Source of the DNA: Levilactobacillus lanxiensis
GTDB taxonomy: Bacteria; Bacillota; Bacilli; Lactobacillales; Lactobacillaceae
DNA length: 64,000 bases
Reading direction: 5' to 3'
NCBI RefSeq assembly: GCF_016861655.1
Contig: NZ_BOLN01000002.1
Coordinates: 397,767 to 461,766, forward strand
Shown: positions 1 through 8,859 of the stretch, in pieces
How the letters are laid out: each line of letters opens with the position of its first letter
Position numbering within the stretch: the first letter of the stretch is position 1
Translations under genes and position numbers: made by a program
The notes under the pieces: generated by a model
What the model was told of the DNA's origin: nothing
Databases searched by the model: none
The model's input: the letters and a program-made list of their open reading frames with translations, nothing else

Positions 1-127
<127 letters not shown>

Positions 128-250
128 TTAACTCATCCTACCTTTCGCTTTGCTAATGAGATTACTATAGTCCCAAACCAATCCGTTGAAAATTACCAAT
201 AAGTTATGCTAGTATGCGGTTGATGTATACTAGTCTTTGATTTCGCCTCC

Positions 251-413
251 GGGATAGTGAAAATAGACCGGGACGCGGTGGGCGCACGTCCGGAGCCAAA
301 GAGCGGTCTCCGAACTTACTTTGAGCCTCCCAGCCCGAGTCTCAAAGATAGCAGTTGTCTAAGCGGTAAACCGCTAAGGCAACTCCCACGGCTGAGTCTA
401 TTTTCACCATCCC
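251..413 (-). repeat. Type-A structured intergenic element, copy 1
   Basis: The ends pair with each other: 251-268 with 396-413, 18 positions with one mismatch. Inside are hairpins with stems CTTTGAG/CTCAAAG, GTTG..CAAC around an AAGCGG/CCGCT core, and CGGAG/CTCCG. It matches 3971-4135 in inverted orientation; differences in the outer stem are compensated on the partner strand. It fills much of the 521-bp gap between the truncated aldo/keto reductase and the LysR gene. No protein-coding signal is seen in this gap. Confidence 0.8.
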
Positions 414-648
414 TGCGGCTTACACAGACTTAGACCGCATACGAGCAACATATTGAGACTTAAGACCTGCATCATATTTACTAACCATAACTAACATTGG
501 ACTTACCCATCCGCAATTCTCAGCTTTACTGTCCTGCTTAACCACAAAATCCATTATAACCACGCCGCAATCAAATAGAAGAAGGCACTTCAAAGTACCT
601 CCGCAACCTGCTCAAAATTCCATTCACCCATTAAGGAGGTTCACCAAT

Positions 649-1524
649 TTGTTAGACAATTACCTGCTCCAAGAACTCGTCACCTTTGCCCAAACGGGAA
701 CGCTAGCCAAGACGGCGGCTACGCTCAACGTGACGCAGCCGACCGTGACCCGGGGCATGCAAAAGCTCGAGACTGACCTGGGCGTACAGCTCTTTGACCG
801 TCAGCCCAACCGGATTCGCCTAACCGCGACCGGGGAACTCGCTGCTCGCGAAGCCGCCAAATTATTACAGGCCAATCATGAGACCGCGGTCCGCATTCAA
901 AATTTTGACCGCAACCAACGCGTGTTTAAAGTGGCGGCCACTCTGCCGGGACCCATGATTGTCTTGCAATCACTGACAAGCCAGTTGCCCGCTAACCTCC
1001 AACTGATCACCGCCGTCACGCTCCCCGAACCAGCACAGAGTCTTCGTAATCACGAGTACACCTTAGTTTTCACCAACCACCCGCTGTCCGCCACCGACAT
1101 CACTAGCCAACTAATTGGCGCGGAAAATCTGGCAATCCACCTCAACAAGTTTATGTACCAAGCCAACCAGTCCACGGTCACCTTCGCGGATCTGGCCGGC
1201 CTGAGTTTTGTGGTCCCCGTCGACATCGGTCCCTGGCGCGCCATCATCCAGGACAACATCCCCGACGCCAAGTTCTTTTACCAAAAGGAACGGGAAGCCC
1301 TGGCGGAGATTACCAAATTTTCCGACTTTCCCTACTTTGCCACCAACGTCTCGCCCTTCGATCCGACCCTGCCGCCACAAGCAACGGTTGACGACACTCG
1401 GCGACTCCTACCCATCAGTGATGCTGCGGCCCACATGGCCATTTACGCCAACTATTTAACCGCCGCCACGTCCCAGGTAACCCCAATCATCACGACGCTG
1501 AAGGACGCCTGGCCTGAGGGGTGA
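649..1524 (+). CDS. LysR-family transcriptional regulator
   Basis: A 291-residue LysR-type regulator. The N-terminal winged helix-turn-helix (about residues 3-60) has the family pattern of an A-A-x-L-N-V-T-Q-P-T-V-T-R recognition region followed by LGVQLFDR. The rest is the periplasmic-binding-protein-like effector domain. The start is a TTG at 649 preceded by AAGGAGG at 633-639, which fits better than any downstream ATG. It is divergent from the truncated aldo/keto reductase and lies about 110 bp ahead of the zinc alcohol dehydrogenase, either of which could be its target. The effector is unknown. GC is high and codon use resembles the neighbours. Confidence 0.9.
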   Translation: MLDNYLLQELVTFAQTGTLAKTAATLNVTQPTVTRGMQKLETDLGVQLFDRQPNRIRLTATGELAAREAAKLLQANHETAVRIQNFDRNQRVFKVAATLPGPMIVLQSLTSQLPANLQLITAVTLPEPAQSLRNHEYTLVFTNHPLSATDITSQLIGAENLAIHLNKFMYQANQSTVTFADLAGLSFVVPVDIGPWRAIIQDNIPDAKFFYQKEREALAEITKFSDFPYFATNVSPFDPTLPPQATVDDTRRLLPISDAAAHMAIYANYLTAATSQVTPIITTLKDAWPEG

Positions 1525-1583
1525 GCTGAAAATACCACCCACCCGACAGAAAGGTTGAAAAGTTTAGTTACTTTACATTCAAA

Positions 1584-1598
1584 ATGCAAACGCTTAAA
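1584..1598 (+). promoter_or_regulatory. Possible catabolite-responsive element (cre)
   Basis: ATGCAAACGCTTAAA matches the cre consensus WTGNAANCGNWNNCW at all but one position (the C at position 14). It lies 35 bp upstream of the alcohol dehydrogenase ATG, where CcpA binding would affect transcription. A single weak match in a long window can arise by chance. Confidence 0.35.
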
Positions 1599-1632
1599 AT
1601 TCACTTAGATATGTTTAGGAGGTCACAAACTT

Positions 1633-2673
1633 ATGAAAACCACCATGTTCATGGAACCTGGAAAAGTTCAAATTGAAGATATTGACAAGCCAACGGTGCA
1701 AGCACCCGATGACGTGATTATTCACGTTGTCCGGACCTGTGTCTGTGGCTCCGACCTGTGGGCTTACCGCGGGCTTGAAGACAAGGAAAAGCATTCCGAA
1801 AACACCGGCCACGAAGCCATCGGGATCGTTGAAGAAGTCGGCAGTGACATCACGACCGTCCAACCCGGCGACTTTGTTATCGCCCCATTTACCCATGGTT
1901 GCGGTCACTGTGCGGCTTGCCGGGCCGGTTTTGACGGCGATTGCCAAAACCACACCGACAACTTCAGTAACGGTGTCCAAGCCGAATACATTCGTTTCCA
2001 ACACGGCGAATGGGCCCTGGTCAAGATTCCTGGCAAGCCAGCCGACTACAGCGAAGAAATGCTGAAGTCCCTGCTGACCTTAGCCGACGTCATGGCTACC
2101 GGTTACCACGCCGCTCGCGTCGCTAACGTTTCCACCGGTGACACGGTCGTCGTCGTTGGTGACGGTGCCGTGGGTCTCTGTGGCGTCATCGCTGCCCAAA
2201 TGCGCGGTGCCAAGCGGATCATCATCATGAGCCGTCACGAAGACCGGCAAAAGCTGGCCACTGAATTTGGTGCTACCGACATCATCGCTGAACGTGGTGA
2301 CGACGCGGTTGCCAAGGTGATGGCTATGACCAACAACGCCGGTGCCGACGCCGTGCTCGAATGTGTCGGGACGGAACAGTCTAACGACACGGCCATGAAG
2401 GTCGGCCGTCCAGGCGCCATCGTTGGCCGGGTTGGCCTGCCACACGAACCTAAGATGGACATGAGCAGTTCCTTCTACAGCAACACCATCATCGCTGGGG
2501 GCCCCGCTTCCGTAACGACCTACGACAAGCAAACCTTGTTGAAGGCCGTTCTCGACGGCGACATCCATCCTGGGAAGGTCTTCACGAAGTCCTTCAAGCT
2601 GGACGCCATTGACGATGCTTACCAAGCTATGACGAAGCGTGAAGCTATCAAGTCCTTGGTCGTTGTCGACTAA
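1633..2673 (+). CDS. Zinc-dependent alcohol dehydrogenase (MDR superfamily)
   Basis: A 346-residue medium-chain dehydrogenase/reductase. Catalytic zinc ligands are visible as C38 in the CVCGSD motif and H60-E61 in GHEA. The structural zinc site is C90, C93, C96 and C104. The Rossmann nucleotide-binding motif is GDGAVG at 176-181. It would oxidise alcohols or reduce aldehydes with NAD(P)H in the cytoplasm; the close spacing to an AdhP/threonine-dehydrogenase-like fold does not fix the substrate. An AGGAGG ribosome binding site precedes the ATG. The stop codon at 2671-2673 abuts a type-B structured repeat whose outer stem begins on its last base. Confidence 0.92.
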   Translation: MKTTMFMEPGKVQIEDIDKPTVQAPDDVIIHVVRTCVCGSDLWAYRGLEDKEKHSENTGHEAIGIVEEVGSDITTVQPGDFVIAPFTHGCGHCAACRAGFDGDCQNHTDNFSNGVQAEYIRFQHGEWALVKIPGKPADYSEEMLKSLLTLADVMATGYHAARVANVSTGDTVVVVGDGAVGLCGVIAAQMRGAKRIIIMSRHEDRQKLATEFGATDIIAERGDDAVAKVMAMTNNAGADAVLECVGTEQSNDTAMKVGRPGAIVGRVGLPHEPKMDMSSSFYSNTIIAGGPASVTTYDKQTLLKAVLDGDIHPGKVFTKSFKLDAIDDAYQAMTKREAIKSLVVVD

Positions 2674-2892
2674 AAATAGGTTGATCTATTCCGTTCCCGG
2701 CGGCGGGCTCAAAGCGCCCTGCTGTGGGGTCGGTTCCAGCCTGAGGGGCGGGCTTCCACCTCAACTTTGAGCCTGAGAAACGGTCTTAAAGGTTGTCCCG
2801 TGGGCTAGGCGGGGAAAACACCCCAGCCTAGCCCACCGACACAGCTGGTCACTTTGGCCCGCCTCTGGTCACTAACAATGATCGCCTATTTT
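2673..2892 (+). repeat. Type-B structured intergenic element, copy 1
   Basis: AAAATAGG (2673-2680) plus GATC (2683-2686) pairs with GATC (2880-2883) plus CCTATTTT (2885-2892). A second stem GGCGGGC..CAAAG pairs with CTTTGG..CCGCC. Internal hairpins include CTTTGAG/CTTAAAG and GGCTAGG(C)/(G)CCTAGCC. The element starts on the last base of the alcohol dehydrogenase stop codon, so it would be the 3' end of that transcript. The remainder of the gap to 3069 holds two terminators and no gene. Confidence 0.82.
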
Positions 2893-2940
2893 CAGTTTTT
2901 CGTATTAACAACGTCATTTAAAATTGATGTATTTCATTTT

Positions 2941-2985
2941 AAAAGAAGGATTAAGCCAGCAACAATTTGGCTTAATCCTTCTTTT
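2941..2985. terminator. Bidirectional intrinsic terminator
   Basis: An 18-bp perfect stem (2941-2958 with 2968-2985) with a 9-nt loop and T-rich flanks on both sides, between the convergent alcohol dehydrogenase and reductase genes. Confidence 0.85.
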
Positions 2986-3006
2986 GTTTGTCACTCAACT
3001 CACAAA

Positions 3007-3040
3007 AAGGGCCCGAGAACATCAACGTTCTCGGGCCCTT
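3007..3040 (-). terminator. Intrinsic terminator of the NADPH reductase gene
   Basis: AAGGGCCCGAGAAC (3007-3020) pairs perfectly with GTTCTCGGGCCCTT (3027-3040) across a 6-nt loop. On the minus strand it is followed by TTTTTGTG, so it stops the gene at 3070-3645. Confidence 0.88.
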
Positions 3041-3069
3041 ACTATTTTACTAATCTTCTATTCTACTCT

Positions 3070-3645
3070 TTACTTTAAAACGCCGAAGCCACCGGTCCAG
3101 CCAATCTTTTCGCTGGCAGCCAAGGTCATTTGTAAGAAACCAAAGCTTTCGAGTTCACGCGCACGCTTCAGGGAACCAGCGTCAACGAAGGCCACACCAC
3201 TGTCGTTCAAGGCGTCGGCTAATTCTTGCTTAGCAGCGGCGTCATCCCCAGCGGCCATGACAGTCGTTTGGACTTGGTCGCTGACCTTGCGGCTTTGTAA
3301 CGTTGCGGCGAAGGTCGTGTTGAAGCCCTTAACCACCTTGGAATCTGGCAATAAGGCAGCGATTTGTGCGGCTGCGGAACTGTCAGCGGGAACAACTAAT
3401 TCGTCCCAAGTGTCAAAATTCAATGGGTTGGTAATGTCGACGACAACCTTGCCAGCTAAAGCGGCTTGGTTAGCCTTGGCAATGCTCAACGCAGCGTTGA
3501 ATGGCACAGCCAAAACGACGATTGAACCCAAGTTTTCAACAGCGTCACCAGCATCGATAAAACTAACCTGGTTCCCACCTTGTGTGAAGACGTCACCGAT
3601 TGCTTGACCCATGTTACCCTTACCAAAAATTGTAATTGCTGCCAT
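3070..3645 (-). CDS. NADPH-dependent F420-reductase-like (FNO-type) NAD(P)-binding protein
   Basis: A 191-residue single-domain dinucleotide-binding protein. The N-terminus ITIFGKGNMG has the Rossmann pattern G8-x-G10-x-x-G13, and VVDITNPL and VKGFNT are typical of the NADPH:F420-oxidoreductase/ProC-like family. Lactobacilli lack F420, so the real role is probably a general NADPH-dependent reductase; this is inference. It is divergent from the Rrf2 regulator at 4208, a likely controller. A candidate promoter with TTGACG lies at 3685-3713. The gene ends at a strong terminator. The ATG at 3645 is preceded by a CAGGGGGTC ribosome-binding region. Confidence 0.85.
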   Translation of the reverse strand: MAAITIFGKGNMGQAIGDVFTQGGNQVSFIDAGDAVENLGSIVVLAVPFNAALSIAKANQAALAGKVVVDITNPLNFDTWDELVVPADSSAAAQIAALLPDSKVVKGFNTTFAATLQSRKVSDQVQTTVMAAGDDAAAKQELADALNDSGVAFVDAGSLKRARELESFGFLQMTLAASEKIGWTGGFGVLK

Positions 3646-3684
3646 AATGCAGACCCCCTGATGTGTTTTTGATATTTTGTATTA

Positions 3685-3713
3685 TTTTTAAGTACACTTT
3701 TAAGATACGTCAA
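3685..3713 (-). promoter_or_regulatory. Candidate promoter of the NADPH reductase gene
   Basis: On the minus strand TTGACG (3708-3713) and TAAAAA (3685-3690) are separated by 17 bp in AT-rich DNA. The -10 is a poor match, so this is tentative. The dyad-like AAGTGTACTT between the boxes could be an Rrf2 operator. Confidence 0.4.
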
Positions 3714-3970
3714 TTAACGATTAAAGTCAATGAATTCGCTTAAATTAATTTAATCAAACGGTTTTACCTGATTTTTTCACCAAAGTGTTATAGAATATAA
3801 TACAGAAATGATTTGAAGTTTTCATTTAAAGACTATCTGTATTTAAAGTAAAACCGATCAACAATCCAATCCGTCACACTGGCCAACGCAAAAATCAAAG
3901 TGGAAAGAACCGGCGCCGACTTATTTAACGCCGCCACGACTGGTTCTGGGGTCAACCAGTGTCAGCCGCA

Positions 3971-4135
3971 GGGCTGGTGAAAATGGGCTCAGCCGTGGGA
4001 GTTGCCTAAGCGGGTCTCCTGCTTAGGCAACTGCTATCTTTGAGACTCGCTTCTCAGAGGCTCAAAGTAAGTCTGGAGACCGCCCTTCGGCTCCAGACGT
4101 GCGCCCACAGCGCCACGGCCCATTTTCACCAGCCC
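3971..4135 (+). repeat. Type-A structured intergenic element, copy 2
   Basis: An 18-bp perfect outer stem (3971-3988 with 4118-4135) closes a domain with hairpins GTTGCCTAAGC/GCTTAGGCAAC (4001-4011 with 4021-4031), CTTTGAG/CTCAAAG (4038-4044 with 4061-4067) and GTCTGGAG/CTCCAGAC (4071-4078 with 4091-4098). It lies in the divergent region between the NADPH reductase and Rrf2 genes. Apart from this element and the reductase promoter the 562-bp gap shows nothing. Confidence 0.82.
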
Positions 4136-4207
4136 GGAGGCGCTGACAACGACCAAAGTTAAACCCAAACAAAATGTAACCAAAAAATAAAGGAGGCGCC
4201 AAAAAAC

Positions 4208-4639
4208 ATGGCGAACACGCAGTTCAGTGACACCATCCACGTCCTAGTCTACATCGCCTACTTCAAAGGCAAAAAAATGACCAGCCAAGAAATTGCCAGC
4301 AGTCTAGAAACCTCACCCAGCCTCATCCGCAAGATCATGGCCAATTTAAAACGCCACGACCTCTTAGCGCCAACGCACGGGCCGACCCAACTGGCGCTCG
4401 CCCGCGAACCGGCGGCCATCACGCTGCGGGACATCTACGCGACGCTCCCCAACCAGGCGCCCCTGCTCAACGTGGACACCCATACCTCGCAGAACTGTCC
4501 AGTCGGGCAGACGGTACCCAAGGTTTTAACCAACTACTACCAAGAGATTCAGGCCGCCGCGGAGGCCAAGATGGCGAAGATCACCCTGCAGGACGTCCTC
4601 AATGACGTCACGCTGATGCAACGACTCACCACTGAGTAA
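4208..4639 (+). CDS. Rrf2-family transcriptional regulator
   Basis: A 143-residue Rrf2-type regulator. The winged helix (about residues 10-55) has the pattern TSQEIASSLETSPSLIRKIM. Only one cysteine (C97 in NCPVGQ) is present, whereas iron-sulfur Rrf2 proteins such as IscR or NsrR use three, so this is more like the cluster-free YwnA/CymR type that may sense thiol state or metabolites. The start ATG has GGAGG at 4191-4195. It is divergent from the NADPH reductase at 3070-3645 and may regulate it. A terminator follows directly. Confidence 0.9.
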   Translation: MANTQFSDTIHVLVYIAYFKGKKMTSQEIASSLETSPSLIRKIMANLKRHDLLAPTHGPTQLALAREPAAITLRDIYATLPNQAPLLNVDTHTSQNCPVGQTVPKVLTNYYQEIQAAAEAKMAKITLQDVLNDVTLMQRLTTE

Positions 4640-4646
4640 TTCATTC

Positions 4647-4693
4647 AAATTGCCGACTAATTGCGCTCACAGCCAATTAGCCGGCAATTTTTG
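4647..4693 (+). terminator. Intrinsic terminator after the Rrf2 gene
   Basis: AAATTGCCGACTAATTG pairs with CAATTAGCCGGCAATTT (one mismatch) and is followed by TTG. Confidence 0.8.
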
Positions 4694-5008
4694 TCTCCCC
4701 TGTATCACGCGGAGTGCTGCGCCACAATTTACCAGCAAACGCACCCCACGTTTTGCAGTTGGTGTAGTCACCACGCTAAGCTTAGCCTTCTCATAACTGT
4801 CACTACCCAATCCCTGTTACCATACAGTTGCCACCGGAGGAGAGCGACACTTATTTAACCCTAACTTGGTTCCCGTGACCAACCATTGCCGGCCAACCCC
4901 CGCAAACAGCCCTCTGTCACCCCAGTGCGACCGGCACCGTTGGCCACCCAACCAAGTCGGTACTTTGTTTGTCAAACTTGGGTCTAACCCAGATTGGAGG
5001 AGAAAATT
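4694..5008. other. Non-coding stretch ahead of the WxL cluster
   Basis: GC-rich intergenic DNA with no convincing ORF. It must contain the promoter of the WxL cluster, but I cannot place a clear -35/-10 pair; GGAGGAG at 4996-5002 is the ribosome binding site of the WxL gene. Confidence 0.5.
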
Positions 5009-5734
5009 ATGCGTGTTCTAAAATTACTGAGTGGCGTTGGCAGTACTGTGGCCGTCGCCGCAGCCGTGCTGGCCTTGAATCCGTTAGTTGCCGGCGCCGC
5101 TGGTCCTGGGACCGCAACCAGTAACTTGACCAACGTTTCCAGTGGCTACGTTGCGGACAGCACCGGCAATGCCGAAGCCACGTCCAACGCGGAATTTACG
5201 GTGACCCCCGGGACGTTGAGCCTGAACCAGGTGCCTAACATCATGTTGGGGACCGTCAGTGTTAAAGACATCGCCACGGCCAACACCACGGTTCCGGTCA
5301 CCAGTGGGGCACCCACTAGTGGAACCGCTTACGACGGCAACAATACCGGTACCCTGAACGTGACTGACTTCCGTGGCAACAACGCCGGCTGGTCACTTTC
5401 CGTGGGGTTAAGTCCCTTTACCTCGGGCAAATCGACCATTACCAACGCGACGTTGAACTTGAATCAGACGCCGGGCACCCTCGACAACAGTGCCACCGCT
5501 GCCCCAAGCAGTCTGAAATTAACGCAGTCCGCCGTCACCAACGGCTGGATCAGCAGTCCACAAACCTTGTGGAACGCGTCCGCTGAAACGGGTGAAGGCA
5601 ACAACAGCGCCACGACCGCCACGAGCAGTAACTTACTGGTCGATCAGCAACCCACCATCGTCGCCGGGACTTACGACGCGACGCTTTACTGGGCCTTACA
5701 AAATGCCCCAGCAACCACCACGCCTGCCCAATAG
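5009..5734 (+). CDS. WxL-domain cell-surface protein
   Basis: A 241-residue secreted protein with an N-terminal signal peptide (hydrophobic segment ending in VAGAAGPG) and a C-terminal WxL domain. The two WxL motifs appear as GWSLSV in the middle third and YWAL near the C-terminus. WxL domains bind peptidoglycan noncovalently and tether the protein to the outer wall. The ATG at 5009 is chosen over an upstream TTG because GGAGGAG (4996-5002) is correctly spaced and the signal peptide begins MRVLKLLSG. It heads a cluster with a DUF916 protein and a second WxL protein, resembling the csc gene clusters of lactobacilli and enterococci. Confidence 0.9.
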   Translation: MRVLKLLSGVGSTVAVAAAVLALNPLVAGAAGPGTATSNLTNVSSGYVADSTGNAEATSNAEFTVTPGTLSLNQVPNIMLGTVSVKDIATANTTVPVTSGAPTSGTAYDGNNTGTLNVTDFRGNNAGWSLSVGLSPFTSGKSTITNATLNLNQTPGTLDNSATAAPSSLKLTQSAVTNGWISSPQTLWNASAETGEGNNSATTATSSNLLVDQQPTIVAGTYDATLYWALQNAPATTTPAQ

Positions 5735-5771
5735 TCATGGACCAGTCATTTGTCAGTTAAATAGTCTGGGC

Positions 5772-5856
5772 TTAGACGCCGTTTGACTACACAGCCGAAT
5801 GGCGTCTAATACCCGTAGGTCCGGGTTTAACTAACACTAAACGTTAGCTAAACCCG
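5772..5856 (+). other. Two stable hairpins between WxL and DUF916 genes
   Basis: TTAGACGCC (5772-5780) pairs with GGCGTCTAA (5801-5809), and CGGGTTTA plus CTAAC (5822-5835) pairs with GTTAG plus TAAACCCG (5843-5856). Neither has a U-tract, so they look like transcript-processing, stabilising or attenuating structures rather than ordinary terminators. The rest of the 306-bp gap shows no gene. Confidence 0.6.
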
Positions 5857-6040
5857 ATACTTACCGCAACCGGTTAATCTAACTAACCATCTGCGTCGCG
5901 ATTGGCGCCGGCTTCTGACTAATGTTTGTCTTAGTTACTCAAGCAGAATCCCCCTAACCGCCTAAACAGTTAAGGTCACCTCACTAAGACGTTTCCCCGC
6001 CAACGGCTGCGGTTCACTGATCAAGGAAGGTCGTGCTGAA

Positions 6041-7126
6041 ATGAAACTCAAATGGCTTTACCCCCTCCTCGCCGCTGGTCTGCTTCTGACGGGGGGACTA
6101 GCTGGTGCCGCGCCCGCTTCCGCCGCCAAGGTGCCCGCCAATTTTGCGGCGACCCCCCTGTTGCCTAAAAATCAGATTTCGACGAAGGCGGGCTACTTCG
6201 ATCTCAAGGTCACGCCCGGGGCGACCCAGGTGTTGAAACTGTCGGTGACGAACCCCAGCGACAACACCCGGACCCTTCAGGTCATTCCGGTCAACGCCAC
6301 CACCGCCGACAGCGGCAACGCCGTTTACATTCCGTCCAAACGGACCGACGCGTCGGCCCAGACCACGTTTACCAAGATGACGTCGGGCCCCGTCACTATC
6401 ACGTTGGCCCCGCGCCAGGGCAAGACGGTCACCTTTCATACCCAGATTCCCACGGCCGGCTTCTCCGGTGAGGTGCTCGGCGGCCTGTTCGTGACCGATC
6501 CGCACGCCACCAAGGCGCAAACGGAAAACGGCGACGCCTCCGACTTCCGGCTGAACAACCGCTACGCCGAGGTCACCGCCGTGGCGCTTCAGTGTCAGCC
6601 CAATCAGACCTTCCGCACCCAGTTGAAATTAGCCGGTGTCGGCGTGCGGCAACCGAACACCCATCCAACGGCGTTCGCCCGCATCCGTAACCTGACACCC
6701 GCCCTATTTGGCCGCATGGATATTGCGGCCCGCGTCATGCAAAATAGCACGGGCAAGCAGATTGCCACGGAGAACCTCCACAACGGTTCCATGGCGCCCA
6801 ACAGCTGGTTCGACTACCAGGTCGGCCTTGGCAGTAAAAAGCTAACGGCCGGCAAGTACACGTTGAAGCTCCACGTCACCAGTGGCAAACGCACGTGGAA
6901 TTTCAGCGGCACGTTTACCCTGACCCGAAAACAAATCGCGGAACACAATTCCGTGATCAAATCTGATGAGCAACCGGCCTACTGGTGGCTCTGGTTATTA
7001 CTCTTCTTGTTCCTGTCCTTACTGTTGATCATTGGCGCCTACCTGCTGGGCAAACGGCGGTCACGCGACGATGATGATGACGATGATTCAGACGATTCGC
7101 AGTCAACAAACGATACGCACGCGTAA
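6041..7126 (+). CDS. DUF916/DUF3324 membrane-anchored WxL-interacting protein (CscA-like)
   Basis: A 361-residue surface protein: signal peptide (to about residue 28, ASAAKVP), then the DUF916 region now called the WxL-protein peptidoglycan-binding domain, then the DUF3324 WxL-interacting/host-binding domain. A C-terminal transmembrane segment (about 312-335, WLWLLLFLFLSLLLIIGAYL) is followed by KRRSR and an acidic run of aspartates facing the cytoplasm. Such proteins are membrane-anchored partners of WxL proteins. AAGGAAGG at 6023-6030 precedes the ATG. It is followed after a short gap by a second WxL gene, supporting one operon with the gene at 5009. Confidence 0.9.
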   Translation: MKLKWLYPLLAAGLLLTGGLAGAAPASAAKVPANFAATPLLPKNQISTKAGYFDLKVTPGATQVLKLSVTNPSDNTRTLQVIPVNATTADSGNAVYIPSKRTDASAQTTFTKMTSGPVTITLAPRQGKTVTFHTQIPTAGFSGEVLGGLFVTDPHATKAQTENGDASDFRLNNRYAEVTAVALQCQPNQTFRTQLKLAGVGVRQPNTHPTAFARIRNLTPALFGRMDIAARVMQNSTGKQIATENLHNGSMAPNSWFDYQVGLGSKKLTAGKYTLKLHVTSGKRTWNFSGTFTLTRKQIAEHNSVIKSDEQPAYWWLWLLLFLFLSLLLIIGAYLLGKRRSRDDDDDDDSDDSQSTNDTHA

Positions 7127-7144
7127 GACATGGGGGTGTTGGAC

Positions 7145-8608
7145 ATGCGCAAATGGCAACGGCAATTAACCCGGCTGGTGATTGGGCTCCTAGTTGGCCT
7201 GAGCATCCTCAATATTGGCGTTTCCGCTCAGGCGGCCAGTACCGCGCCGCAAACGCCGACGTCACCCCCAACGTCGATTCTGGGCATCAACTTAGCCGGG
7301 GGCTTCACGCAGGAGCCCATCGACTCCAACCATATTTCTGGCGACACGGTGACGTTGTCCGCCAAGGGGACCCGGAACATTTTGGAAGCTCTGACCAACC
7401 CCTTTGGCAGTCGGAAATACGTCTGGTGGGAATCCACGGACGGCGGCAACACCTACAGTAAGGTCGGCTCGAACAGTACGACCTATACGTTTACCGCGCC
7501 CCAAGTCAGTGGCGTCACCCACCTGTACTTTCAATGTCAATACGACTTTACCGGCATCGGCCTGTTCTACAACGAATGGTCGCGGATCGCCGATGTCATC
7601 ATCATGCCCGACCGGGTGCCCACGACCAGTATCAAAGTCACGGCCGACAGCACCGCGTTGTACAACGGTGAAATCACGACGGTTCACGCGACCGTCACGC
7701 CAAGCACCGCGACCGACCCCATCACCTGGACCAGCAGTAATCCGTCGCTGGCCTCGGTCGATGAATACGGGAACGTCGTCGCGGCCGATACCTCAAGCAG
7801 CACCGATGGCTTGGCCAACGACCACGGCATCGTCACAATTACCGGGTCCAGCAACGGCAAAAAAGATTCCGTCAAAATCATGATTGGGACGCTACAAAAC
7901 GTCACCGTCAAGGAAGGTAGCGACGCCACATTTACCCTCCGAGATCTCCCAGAGGGCATGACCGTTTCCAATTGGTACCGCGTCGAGGACGGCACCGCCA
8001 CGGCCCTGAATACGACGGACACCAGTTACACCGTCAACAGCGCTTCCGTGGCCGGCGATAACGGGACCTCGTACTACGCCACGCTGAATTACACGTTAAA
8101 CGGCAGTACCAAATCGGTCACCACCAACTCAGCGCTCCTAACCGTGGAAAAGACCGGTCTGCTATCCCTGACGGCGGTCCCGAACTTTAACTTCGGCGGA
8201 ATCGACGCCGCCACGCTGTGCCAAGGCGACGCGACCCTAGACAACATGGATGTCGCCAGCAATGGCAGTAACTACGATGGCAACAACAACGGCTCCCTGA
8301 CCGTCACCGACAGTCGCGAGACCGGCGGCGACTGGACGCTCACGGCGACCCTGCCCCAATTCACGTTAGACGGGACCAACAGTAGCCACCTGGGCGCAAC
8401 CACGCTGGACGTCTACGACCCTGCCGACCGGCTGGACCAAAACGTGCCGGCCAATAACGAAGCCACCACGATTTACACCTCCAGCGATTACGACGGTCAG
8501 GACTTTGACGTCACCGACAGTCAGCTCTTACTGAGCCAAGATCCGTTGGTGACGGCGGGCGACTACCAGAGCACCGTCACCTGGACCCTCTCCGTCGCCC
8601 CAAGCTAG
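7145..8608 (+). CDS. Large WxL-domain surface protein with Ig-like domain
   Basis: About 487 residues. A signal peptide (ends near VSAQAAS) precedes an Ig-like region, then a bacterial Ig-like group 2 domain (about 165-250, with the typical ITWTSSNPSLASVDEYG pattern) and a C-terminal WxL domain with DWTLTA and a terminal TWTLSV motif. The ATG at 7145 is preferred to that at 7130 because GGGGGTG (7132-7138) is placed to serve it and residues from there form a clean signal peptide. It is the last gene of the WxL cluster; the small LPxTG protein (CscD type) often found in such clusters is not present here. Confidence 0.85.
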   Translation: MRKWQRQLTRLVIGLLVGLSILNIGVSAQAASTAPQTPTSPPTSILGINLAGGFTQEPIDSNHISGDTVTLSAKGTRNILEALTNPFGSRKYVWWESTDGGNTYSKVGSNSTTYTFTAPQVSGVTHLYFQCQYDFTGIGLFYNEWSRIADVIIMPDRVPTTSIKVTADSTALYNGEITTVHATVTPSTATDPITWTSSNPSLASVDEYGNVVAADTSSSTDGLANDHGIVTITGSSNGKKDSVKIMIGTLQNVTVKEGSDATFTLRDLPEGMTVSNWYRVEDGTATALNTTDTSYTVNSASVAGDNGTSYYATLNYTLNGSTKSVTTNSALLTVEKTGLLSLTAVPNFNFGGIDAATLCQGDATLDNMDVASNGSNYDGNNNGSLTVTDSRETGGDWTLTATLPQFTLDGTNSSHLGATTLDVYDPADRLDQNVPANNEATTIYTSSDYDGQDFDVTDSQLLLSQDPLVTAGDYQSTVTWTLSVAPS

Positions 8609-8631
8609 CTTTCCTGTCAATCTGACTGTCT

Positions 8632-8859
8632 TAGTGAAAAGTTCGCGGTAACTTATCGTTCCCGCCGGCGGGCTCAAACCGCCCTGCTATGGGGTCGGTT
8701 CCAGCCGAAGGGCGGGCTTCCACCTCGATTTTGAGCCAAAGGACGGTCTCAAAAGTCGTCCCGTGGGCTAGGCTGGGAAAGAACCCCAGCCAAGACCACC
8801 GACACAGCTGGGCAGTTTGGCCCGCCTCTGGTCACTGACGGCGACCGCGCTTTTCACTA
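8632..8859 (+). repeat. Type-B structured intergenic element, copy 2
   Basis: The outer stem is TAGTGAAAAG..CGCGGT (8632-8649) with ACCGCG.CTTTTCACTA (8844-8859). Inner pairs include GGCGGGC..CAAAC with GTTTGG..CCGCC and a hairpin GGCTGGG/CCCAGCC (8771-8777 with 8785-8791). It sits 23 bp after the second WxL gene, in sense orientation. Confidence 0.82.
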
